64,000 bases of DNA from Strigamia acuminata (Eukaryota; Arthropoda; Chilopoda; Geophilomorpha; Linotaeniidae). The notes under the pieces are model-generated. The model had not been told where the DNA came from and did no database searches. It worked only from the letters and a program-made list of their open reading frames with translations. This document shows positions 23,701 to 34,700 of the stretch, piece by piece; position 1 is the stretch's first letter, and each line of letters opens with the position of its first letter. The translations under genes were made by a program, and so were the position numbers. The stretch is taken from assembly GCA_949358305.1 (NCBI GenBank), contig OX442316.1, positions 6,326,001 to 6,390,000 of the forward strand. Direction: 5' to 3'.

Positions 23701-26700
23701 TAACACAGGACTCTAAAAAATGTCAACAAAATAATTGAAAAACACAACAATTTATTCGTTATTTCATAAACAACGTTACTTCGTTCGGCGACGATCCTTC
23801 TTTACTCGGAGGAGCCTTATGAGGCACACCGCCAGCAATTATAACTTGGTAACTGCAAAAATTATCAAAAATAAATAAAACCTTTGGATTGAATATTTCG
23901 AAAAACTTCCGTCCACCTTTGTGATGATTCCGTAAACAAGTTTGGATTGCTCACAGTTTCATATTTTGGACTCGACGTTTTCGCTGAAGGTAAAGAACGC
24001 GGCAAACTAGCAGCTTTGGTAAATTTTTCTTGTCCCTGGTTACTATTATCACATACGGGTGTCTGGCACTCTAATTTTCCATCCTCTAAAACACAAAAAT
24101 TTATTTATTTAAATCATTAATATTATTTTTTACTCATTTCTAAGCCTCGTTCTAACCTATTTTATCCGCTATTGTCTGTTTATTTAAAACCTTCTCATCT
24201 TTTACTTCGATTGCATTATTATTTTCCATTTTTTTGGCAGTTAAATTTTGGCACAATTCTGCATTGCCCTTAATTTTAGCTTCGGTGGCTGGATCTGCCC
24301 CTAGACAAGTGTTTGGCCGCGGCGATATTTTCTGTACAGAATCGCCTTTACCTACACCCGGCCCGTTATTTAATTCAACATTCCTCAATTGGTTCTGCGT
24401 AACATTCATTTCGGGGCTTAATTTTCCAGGATCGTGAGACATCGAGCGCAAAACGAGATCTTTCTGCACTTGCAGCCACAGCTGATTCAAAAATAATCAA
24501 AAAACATTAAAAAATGTGTATTATTTTTAGGCGCACATCTTCAAACCTCATCAAAACTAATGGGCGCTCTCAGAGCATTTGGCGAAATTCCAGTAACAGT
24601 GGCACGCCGCTGGATGGTGGCACGTGGTCGAGGAACAAATAAATTTGCTATGCTTTCGTCCGTTGTGCATTCCTGCACAAACCCCGTGCTTTGATCCTCC
24701 TCTTCCTCCACCTCAAGCAGATCTCTGCGCAATAATTTAATTTCATTGCATTTTCGATCCAAATTCTCGTGTTTTCCTTACTTGGGGCTGTCTTCCGGTT
24801 GAGAATACGGCGTTTGGTTGTAATCAGTCGTTGGCGACACGCGTAACTCTCTCTGCCATTCAAATCGAGGAACATAAGTATCAGCTGATTTCTTGGAATG
24901 GAAGAAGGACCTAGCAAATATCTACAAACGGAATCGATTTAGTAAAAACATAAAATCAAATAAATAGGAAATAAATGTCGAACAAATTTTGAATAAATAC
25001 CTGCTGTTATTTTCCTCGAAAGCATTACGAGAAATGAGCAAAGTAAATATTAAGAATGGTCATACTCATAAACATGACAGGAAATACAAAAAAGGAAATG
25101 TGTCCGTTTAGGAAGTGCGACAGGAACAGAGTGCAGAGGGCAATAAATTGCGAAGGAAAACAAAAGCGTATAGTAATAAAGGATGTGATTTTCACCTGAC
25201 TCAGCATGTTGGAATGATGGGGCCTCTTTTTTAAGGTTAAAACAATTTCCGTCGGGTTTTCCTTCATTATAAGTACCAGTTTTTTTAGCTGCCAACCGAC
25301 CTTGTGTTACAAAATATCCTATTAACCTTTTTTTTCCCCCGTTATTGCTCATTCTTACCACATTTTGGTAATTAACTTGAACTACCTCATCACCCACATC
25401 AATTCTTCCACATAATTGAGCCGGACTCTGAAAAAAAAATTAATTTATTAATATTGTTATTGTTATTATTATAAAAAAAATCTTTTTAAAATAAAATAAA
25501 ATACCTTTGACTTGACTTCACCTATTATATGGATGCCAGAATACGACGAATGTATGTACAAACCCTTTAATTTTTATTTAAAAATTAGAAAACTAAAAAC
25601 ACTTTGATATTTTATGTCGGTGCTGCGAAATACCAATTCATCTTCCGGTTTCTTTTTGACCGTGGCCACATCAATTGACGCTGGTTGTATGATAAGTGGA
25701 TCTTGTGATTCTTGTATGATCTTGTCACATATGTCCGATACCCGTAAACACTTAAAACAGAAGAAATCAAATTTATACAGCACTAGACAACCCTAAAAAT
25801 AAATCTCTGCAATTTTTATTATTAAATCTATTAATAAAACTTACACAGTTCTTAATAACATCAATCGGTTTCTCTGCAAATCTGTCTCTGACCGCATTAG
25901 TCGCTAATTCAATACTCAAATGAAGCAGTAAATTTTTAATGGCCGCGTATTGTTTCTGACCGAGAAACGGATTACGGTCTAGCCAAGAAACGAGGCATTT
26001 AACGGATACCAAAATATTTGCCACTGTTGATAAAATAGGCGTAGTAACTCGCTCTTGTTTGCCATCATGTTTGAGATCATTGTACAAACTCCGCGCTTTG
26101 CAGCTGAGTTTTAATGATAAACTTTGCAGGTTTTCAGTATCCAGGCTGTAATGCTGTAAACAAACAATTTTTCGCTGTAATTTCATGAATAACTCGAATG
26201 TTTTCAACCCGGTTGCGATCGCATCAGTAAATTTAAACCGACAGATTGCAGCCAGAATGTATTTTAATTTTTACAAAATGTCTGAGGAGATCCACTGCTT
26301 CCACAATGAGGTCTTGGTGCCCTAATTTGGTAATGTTCAGGTGGGGTAAGTCATCAGCGGACAGCATGAGCAGGTGATGGCCGGTGACAGCATTGTTGAG
26401 GAAAAAATGGACGTATGGTAAAATCGCATCATCCAAACCTGGAATATTATTTTTTTTTTTTTAAAAATTTAGTTTTTATTTTTTGATGCTGAAAATAAAG
26501 ATTTTAAATGTAAAAAAAAAATAGAATTCAAAAATTTCATTCGTTTGTTTACATTTATGAGTCACACACAGGAAATTGCAACCTGGAAAAGTGACTGAGA
26601 TTTGCCCACATAATCCAGGGCCAACCATTTATTTATAGTTGGGAATTTTTTTTAAAGAAAAACATACCTAAAAAAATGTAAATAAAAAAGTGTATGGAGA

Positions 26701-26879
26701 TTTATGGCTCCATTACATCTAACTTTTAAAGCAATCCGACGATGATCAACACTTTTCGGTCGAATCGTTATCTGCAGCGCTAGTATGTTGTTTAAAAAAT
26801 AAATAACAATCTTTATCGTACCTCTTAGCCATTCTGCAACTTGTTCAGGACCCCATTCCGATATATTCACGCTCGCCAT
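20795..26879 (-). CDS. cnk: Connector enhancer of kinase suppressor of Ras (CNK)
   Basis: Scaffold linking Ras signalling to KSR/Raf at the membrane. 22 exons on the minus strand: 26879-26822, 26438-26275, 26153-25845, 25750-25634, 25564-25505, 25427-25359, 25300-25196, 25014-25001, 24910-24782, 24724-24547, 24481-24157, 24085-23882, 23844-23780, 23712-23673, 23607-23450, 23379-23312, 23247-23179, 22783-22683, 22616-22538, 22476-21341, 21180-21017, 20941-20795; every junction keeps frame, 1252 residues. Domains in order: SAM (1-74, WGPEQVAEWLRGLDD), CRIC (75-180), PDZ (about 200-290, GLYIHSSYSGIHIIG), PH (about 620-715, RRVSCKDLGMGDCQGWLYK). A long Ser-rich tail follows. Exon 8 is only 14 nt. 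If the donor at 21340 is not used, translation stops at 21324 instead. Met 26879 has the better Kozak context than an in-frame Met 7 codons upstream. Confidence 0.95.
22840..23150. repeat. Repeat cluster inside a cnk intron
   Basis: The intron between exons 17 and 18 holds a run of AAAACGACTNAAAACGAACTC units (22918-23000). Three diverged copies of CGGCTACAATTCAAGGGTGG with CTCTTATTT follow the same orientation at about 22848, 23063 and 23107. Confidence 0.65.
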
Positions 26880-27879
26880 AGTCGGCCATGTTACTTGCAT
26901 TTGTATTGAGAGAAAAACTTTTGTTTCAGATGTAGTTACATCAGATTTATGTTCTCAAGCCGGTGCCGACATCTGGCGACAAAATGCGATATTACTAATG
27001 GAGGAAGAGGCAGGCATTCCTGCAAATCACTGTGCAAATTAGTGCAAATTCATCGCATTTATTTCCTGAATGTCAGCACCTCCATGAACAGATGGGCGTT
27101 TGATTGAAGCTGCATTGGTTTGCAGCGCCAATTCACGCAACGGTGACAAACAAGTGTCATTGTTACTCCCCCCTCGACCCCCTCCCGGATCCCCTCACAC
27201 ACAAACTTGATATTTGCCCCCTTTGGTTTGCCTTTGTCACAATTATATACAAAAAAATTGCAATTCTACGTCACACCGCCACGTCTCCCGTTTGCACCTG
27301 GAATCCTGATGAATGTGACATGAGAACAGTGCATTCCTTTCTCCCCTACACACTGTAAACACAGAAAATCGTACATTCTTTCAACGACTTCAACATTAGG
27401 TAATAAATATCATGTAACAAGCTGTTTTTGGCATCTGTTGACTGTTTCCGTGTGTGTGTAGAAATGGAATGCGCTATTTGTATTAAAAATCAAAATTCCT
27501 GATGCAAACTGCGTCCTACATTGAGAAAATTTCTTCAAAATAAACAAGAAAAACGAAAAGATAATTATTTATATCTGTTGTTTGATTGTTTCTAGATTCC
27601 CATGACATCTGGTGTTAAACTACAGCAATATAAATATTTAACCTGTTGCTAGAATCAACTGTGCATGAACTCAATTAGTTAATAACATCAATCACTGATG
27701 CGACAATACCAAATCAATTTTTGTTCACTCACAAGGAATTGAAAATAAATTATTGATTATAATTACAAATAGACAAAATGTACATATATTTTTTTTTGTT
27801 TCATTTCGATTTCGAGTAAGCAAAAAACAATACAAAATGTATATTACACAGTTTCAATATCAATTCTCAAGTCGATTCA
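26880..27879. other. Intergenic region upstream of cnk
   Basis: No supported gene. Contains the presumed cnk promoter, a C-rich patch at about 27165-27200 and AT-rich DNA towards the next gene's 3' end. Confidence 0.4.
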
Positions 27880-28450
27880 TCAGAGGAGAGGAATCAGATT
27901 GTAAGTAAGTTCCAAAGCATTCTGCATGAGGTCCATTGTGGTTGCTAATTTCTGAGCCATACCTCTTTCCTCCTTCGACGCCAATTCTCCCACAGCCCGA
28001 ATTCCAAAAACAACAGCTTTAGCCAAAGCACTGCTAACAGCTCTAGCCTAAAATTAAAAAAAAAAACCAAACCAACTTGCAATTACACTCGCAGAAATCT
28101 CCAGTCTAAAAACACGAATTTATTACTGTAATTTTAAATTCTTCAACAGTGTTTAGAATTTTTCCCTTAACCAAACTGAAACAAATTTTTGCCGCAACTT
28201 CGAAATCCACAATTGTCGACGAACTCATAGTTAACGCACTTTTCGATATCTCGGCCATAAGGATGAGAAACGAGTCGTAGGCCCTTTGTAAAGTCATAAT
28301 CCAAGCTGATGCTAGTTCAGAATTTATAGGGGCATTCAAAAGAAGGCCTAACTCTTCTCCCTTGGACACACCACCAATTGACAGAAATAATAACGCCGTC
28401 AACACAACGTACAACAACACGTTTGTCGATCGATTAGTTTTCAATTCCAT
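27880..28450 (-). CDS. Small secreted helical protein, unrecognised
   Basis: Two exons on the minus strand, 28450-28127 and 28047-27880, joined in phase 0; 163 residues. Residues about 9-28 (NVLLYVVLTALLFLSIGGVS) form a signal peptide core. The mature chain is Ala/Leu-rich with heptad-like spacing, has almost no Cys and no low-complexity repeats (ELASAWIMTLQRAYDSFL; ARAVSSALAKAVVFGIRAVG), so it is probably a helical bundle. An in-frame Met 35 codons upstream would add a cysteine-rich leader but would spoil the signal peptide, so I chose 28450. Family not recognised. Confidence 0.7.
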
Positions 28451-29557
28451 ATCAAATCCGATAAATTTAGGAACAAAAATGGCCGCATCGAAATGCACTA
28501 CGTACAACCAGCAAATGATTACAACAATCGGCGTGCAATTACAACAACAGGACAACTTCCTTGCTGTATTTACTCACTATTCGTGCTGTTTTTAATAGGT
28601 AGCTCGACTAATGGCGAGTTTGATGCGTGTCATCAATTGTAACGGAAATAAATGCTCATTTGATTGACCTTGAGATGCACAATGAAGGGTTGTAACCTAC
28701 TGGTCTATTGATCTGTATTTCATTAAAAACAATATGCATTATTGATAAACTTGAGACTTAAACTGGAATAAATCACAAACAAAGGCGCGTTACCTATTAT
28801 AGCATGCCCTATTGGTTTGTAGATAAAAATAATAAACAATAATACCAAATTTAACACTAAAAATTGATATTACATTTTGACTATTTTTTTTTTGTCGTAA
28901 AATCATCAACTTGCATCAACTGGTCCATCAAGTCGTACAAGGAACCGCAAGGTTAATGATTGATTGATAAAGTTTACTGACATAATCATTTATTCTAATT
29001 TAAAAAAAAAAATGGATGCTCACCTACTTGAAAAGCAATGTTTTTGAAAGTCCTTGAATGCTGAGTTTAAATTCATTACTTTACTTGCTGATTGCATGCT
29101 GACCTTTACCATAGATGGTAAATTGGTAGAATAAGTCAACATGTGACCCAACACTTAATAAATTAATTTCCTGTGAGTAAATAGAGCAATTTGTGAGGTA
29201 AATAACAAGTTTGCACGCCAAATACAGACTTTCATTCTGTTAGCAGTGCTTATTTCCTATATTTCACCTTTTAAATTCATTTTGGTTCACTTATTTATTA
29301 TTTCCCCCCTACGTATGCATTCTTCCTTGCTTGTATTCAATTGTATTCAATGCTTGTCCACTTTTTTTTATCTTTAAAGTTTACAAAACCATTGAACTCC
29401 ACATTTCCTAGGTCACTTCACTTCCATAACTCAAATATTTACACAACACACATTATTTTTCGCACATTAAAATATCTCTTTAAATAAGCGTTTTTCTTTG
29501 GTTTATATTAGGATTTTTTTTTTTATAAGTTAACAGTTATGTGTGAAATTCAGGTAA
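28451..29557. other. Non-coding intergenic DNA
   Basis: AT-rich sequence without supported exons on either strand. Confidence 0.45.
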
Positions 29558-29745
29558 TTTATGTCCATTAGATTCGCAACAATTTTTTAAAATTATTTCC
29601 TTAATTGTATCAGGCCTTTCAACCCTCACAAAGAAACTAATTCGATTAAGCTGCACTGCACAACATTTGGCATTTTCCAAATTCATTAATAAATCTTGGG
29701 CCGTTTTTTTGCTCAATTTTTTAGCAATTAATTAATTTTTTCCTG
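29558..29745 (-). CDS. Candidate terminal exon, unrecognised
   Basis: A minus-strand frame of about 62 codons, open without an obvious start, reads KKLSKKTAQDLLMNLENAK, then CCAVQLNRISFFVRVERPD, and stops HKLPEFHT. The composition is more protein-like than neighbouring AT-rich frames, but the upstream acceptor is poor and no partner exon was found. It may be a chance ORF. Confidence 0.25.
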
Positions 29746-30585
29746 TCACAAATTACTTGAGCATTGACGTCAACTTTCCTTTCACATTTCTTCACATCTG
29801 CTGTGCAGTGAATACGAAATAGAATTTTTTATGTAACCGGAATTCAGCCATTTTAGTTTAATAGGTCTCGGATCAGATAAATGAACAACATTAAATTGTC
29901 ACATGAATTCCACAACTGTAAAAATAAATAAAGAAATAAAGAAGAAAAAAATCGGTTTTAATGAATAGTATCAGGTACTGGAAAGTGGAGCAGTCAGTGA
30001 AGCTTAAAATGGAACAAAACTGCGGGACTTTTTCGTGCCTAAATAAATTTAAATTATTTCAAAACTTTCTTCATTTTTAGCACCAACATTTTATTTCTAT
30101 CTTTCTGATTATTATTACTGTGTTTTGTTTTATTTTTTTTATAAAAATAAATAAATTCGGATTTTTTTTTATATAGCTTTGTACATTCCAGTGAAAGTTT
30201 GCAAATTTTAATTCCCTGGAGAAATCCCCCAAGTAGCTTTTTTTTTCCTTACTGATTGTGTGAAAAACTACAATATAATTAAAGAAGATGATCCACATTT
30301 CCCTCTCAATTTATTTCAGATGAGTTTTAAAATTATGAACTTGTGGTAGCGTGTTATAAAATTAAATAACAGCAATAAGAAATAATGGAAATTCCTCTAC
30401 GAAGGAAATGAGGACTAGTCTTGAAAAAAATGTAAAAACTACCTTTAAAAATTTGTAGAGTCGCTATTAAACGACTATTATGTCTGCAAAAACGAGTGAC
30501 TTCATTAATTATAATTATGTTTTAATTAATTCACACTCTTCTTTTGTTATAACTCAAAAACTTACGCCTGAAATGGGTTAATTAC

Positions 30586-30855
30586 CATCTTCAAACGAAA
30601 AACCGTCTTGTACAAATATTGCCGTTCATAGTTGGTTGAGCAATTTGTCTTGTTAATTCCGAGAACGCACGAGTAGATTCCAGCCCTGTAATGATAAATA
30701 AAATTTTTATTACTAATTTATCTGAAATTAGAAAACAAAAAAAAAATTATTTATTAAAATAAAGTTCTAGATTTGGTAAATAAACTGTTACCTAACACAC
30801 CAAACTCGTAAAACCTTGGCTATCCACTGATTATTACCTTTTAAACATGTTTTAA
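30586..30855 (-). CDS. Candidate two-exon fragment, cysteine-containing extracellular-type sequence
   Basis: Two minus-strand exons join in frame: 30855-30792 and 30685-30586. They encode KTCLKGNNQWIAKVLRVWCV, R at the junction, then AGIYSCVLGINKTNCSTNYE and RQYLYKTVFRLKM. AGIYSC looks like the F strand of an Ig-type domain and NKT/NCS are N-glycosylation sequons, hinting at an extracellular protein. The start and remaining exons were not found; without splicing at 30585 the frame stops seven codons later. Confidence 0.35.
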
Positions 30856-31714
30856 CTTAAAAAAAAAAATAAAAATAAAAAAAACAATCATTATACAGTA
30901 CATGTAAAAATTTTACCCCAAAAAAAATCCAAAAAAAAAGAAAACCTAACCTATGACACAGAAAACCGAAGCAAATGGATTCCAAATGACCAAAACAAAA
31001 AAGGAAACAAATGAATTAAAAATTCAATTTCAATAGTCCTTGTATTTATTTCTGAAATCCTTTGTCCACAAATCCGGAAACAATTTTACTCAATTTCCTT
31101 TTTTTTTTTACCTTTACTCATTCATTCCAAGGGCGTGTCTAGTGGAACCTTGGCTCCAAGCCATAGTCACGGTGTGTTCGGACTAAACAACAACAACTTA
31201 ACATCCAGTGTCCTCAAAGTCATATTACAAACTACTCATTTCCATTCAACAAGGCCATTTACACCTTTTTACACCCTTCAAACAAAAAACAAAAAACAAA
31301 AACAAAAATCACTTATCCAATCAAAAAATCCTCCTATCCATAAAATGTCAATAAACTGACATAACATCCAACCAATAAAGGGTTATCGACATTTAAAAAT
31401 CTTCCTTTACCAGTATTACCACCCAAAAAAAATAATATTCCCATTTAAATAAAAGTGAAACTCGGTCTTTCTTTTCCACCTACGTGGATTTAACAAAATT
31501 CAAGTTTGTATCCGCGTAGACATGCGCAGAAGGATAAAAAATCACGTCATAAATGGATAAGGTGCCCTCAATCTAAAGTGACCTGCCTCACTATGCTATT
31601 GACCTACATGAAAAACTCCTGGACAAGTGGAAACAGACGTTACTGAACCACTGCACACAAGATCCTGGTGCGTTACGGTGCGTGCTGCTCTCTCTCGCTG
31701 CTCATGAGACTACG
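30856..31714. other. Upstream region of the chitin deacetylase gene
   Basis: No coding exon supported. A-rich runs and a probable promoter/5' UTR precede the start codon at 31715. Confidence 0.4.
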
Positions 31715-34700
31715 ATGGCGATTTCCGGCCTTGGATGCCGTGTGTTGTTATTATTTTACCTCTCAGTCGATTGCATCTCGATCGACGGACAAGTGAACAA
31801 AGTTGCGGGCGGAGCCGGCACAGACACCGCGCCAAAAACACAAAACAACGTCGCTTTAATCAACGACATCGTCGTCGGGAATGACTTAAAGGTAGGACAG
31901 ATTTACAACTCTCCTCTTCCTCGATACCACACGAACGAGACAAACTCGTGGAAACGATTATCGGGTCAAAGCGGGAGTTGGAACGAGGGTAAACGTGATG
32001 CAGGAAGTGAGAATAAACACGAATTCTCCGACTCGACGGTGAAAAAACGTGCTAGGAAGCCGGAGAACGCGTCCGAGCGGATTAGAAGGAAGGAGGATGT
32101 TTCCGAGACGAAATCAAGGTCAAGTGGAGGCGGAAAAGCACTCTCTCCGCATGACGAACAAGCTTGGAGAGATGCTGAGGTCACTGAGTTTATCGCAGAG
32201 AACCATGAAAGGAAGGGGATCGAAACCGTGTCCAAAACTTGTGCGCGTAAACAATGTGATAAAGAGACGTGTGGGAGTTGTAACGAAAGTAAGCGGACAA
32301 AGGTGGACTTAATTGGAGGCCAAAGGGGTAAAAGAGACATAAATCTCGGTGACAGCAGCAACGAGGACAAGATTTCCGATCGAGTTTCGTTGCCCACTGG
32401 TATAACTGTGATTCATCCGGGGCGGGGCGGAATTGTGCCGGTGTTCGCGCCCGAGCTTCAGCACGAACAGTTTTCCGGCCAGGACGAAATGAGCAACGAG
32501 AATAGGAAGCAAGATATGTTCATGAGTTTTCATCCCATCGTGTTTCAGCCCGTGTTCCCGACGAACGTCGAAATGCGCCCTCAAATGCACAAACAAAGAC
32601 CGTTATTGCACCACCAAAGACCGTTGTTTAACCAACACGAACACCAGCAAACTAGGTTTCGGTTTCCGCAGCAGGCTTTCCGAACACCCCATCTGGTCAA
32701 CGACGGAAATGTCCAAATGATCAACACTCACAGACCCCAAATTGTACACGAGTTTAGACCGAGACCGCAACACCACACCTTCTTCTCCGGTCTGCATTTT
32801 AATCCATTTAACCACTCGCACGCCAATAATAATAATAATAAGTTTGTTTCTCGGCCGTGGGGGTTTGCGGAAGAAAGACCGGTTCGACCGAACCACCAGC
32901 TGGAAGATTTAGAACCCGGATCTGTGGTGTTCGAGCCCCCTCCTGAACCACATTTCCAAAGACCCAGATTGGAAGCAACTCAATCGCAAAGACCGCCGAT
33001 GAATGAGGGACAGAGCGGTTGGAATGCTTTTATGCAATTAATACAAAAGAATGCTAAAAGGCCGAGGTTTCCTTCCACGCCGGACCAATTGGAGAATAAT
33101 TTCAATCGGTTTCCTCACACCACTCAAACCCCACGTCATATATTCCATCCGGCAACCGGTCAGCAAATAATTACCCGATTGCCCATCCAAAATGCACATT
33201 TTCAACCGGATATGACGACCAATGCTCACTCCAGACCCGCCACTACTCCCAGGCCGCACAATCACCACCAGATGGACATCGAAGAATTTTTTATTCCGTC
33301 TACCGATTCTTCCGTGATTCCGTTTGATTTTCCAAGCAGATTCACCGAACCCGACGAACAATTAGACGAGCAAAAGTTCAACCGTCATTCTTCACCACGT
33401 CCCGACCATTTCAGGCCGCAAAACCAAGACAACAGACCGTTTCATCATCACCATCAGATTGAAGATGATAATCAAAACTTCGGACCCGTGGAGGCGGACG
33501 ACTTCGGGCCGAATCGACACGAGAATGTAAACGGTTTCAGACCAACCGACAGACCCAAATTAACAACTCCGCAAAGGCCGAAACACTTGCACAAACCAGT
33601 TCCGATCGAAAGGCCCGTCACGCAGCGGCCCACCCCGCGCCCAGTCTTAACCAGGCCCGCGCACGTTACAAATCGACCCATTTTCACGACCCCTTCGCAT
33701 CACACCACCAACAACGACCACAGTCGCTTCACGACCCCTTCTCATCACACCACCAACAACGAGCACAGTCGCTTCACGACCCCGACTCACCACACCACCA
33801 GCAACGACCACAGTCGCTTCACGCACTCCTTCGGGCCTTCATCGACCCCCAACTCGGTCCATTTTACGCACGAAGATTCAACCGAAAGACCCGATCGTGT
33901 CGTCCATCCACCATTTTTATCCGACAATAATAATAATTTCCACGATGGTTTCACCAGGAAACCAGACCCGGCCATCATTCCGCCCAGGCCGCCCTTTTTA
34001 CCGAAAAACCGCGCACCGATGTACTTCATTCCGCCGTTGAAAATAAACAGAACGTCGCAGAGACTCGACTCGACGACACTGAGTCCGAACGACTTCAATT
34101 TGAAGACGTCGCACGCGACGGATTTTCCATTTCGAAACACTTTCACTAATCAACAAACGAGTGTGGAGTTGACCACTTCGCAGGACCTCCAACACTCGAC
34201 CGCGAGTCAAATCCCTCTGCATCATCACAGCCAACAATTCGACCACTTCACCAAACCGGAACTGATAGAAGAGACCACGTGGCAGTCGAGACCCATAAAC
34301 TTTCCCACGCAAACCACGACACAAACCACATTCCCGCGCCAGCAAATATTGCGCAAACCGTCAAACAACGGCGGATTATCGGCGAATAAATTCCTGACTC
34401 CGTTCGTCAAGTTCAGGGATCAGGAAGTGACATCGCAGAAATCCTTCATTCCAAACTCGGCGGTCAAAGTGACCCCCAAAGCAGTGGCAACGCCGGAATT
34501 CAGTCCGTCGTTGAAACCTGCATCACAAGGCCACTTCACAGTGTCAACTACTGAACATAACTTCCGAGACGACAGTACAACGGGCGAAGAATTTGATTCT
34601 TTAATGACCCCGGCCAGACCCGAGGACTTCGGCCGTAATGAATTTGTGCTTACGACGAGCCAAGAGCCCCCGTCGACATTTTTTGAGGATCCGTCGCAGG

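Noticed and set aside
30077-30298. 73-residue Lys/Ile-rich minus-strand ORF
   Set aside because: Composition follows AT-rich DNA; no splice or family evidence.
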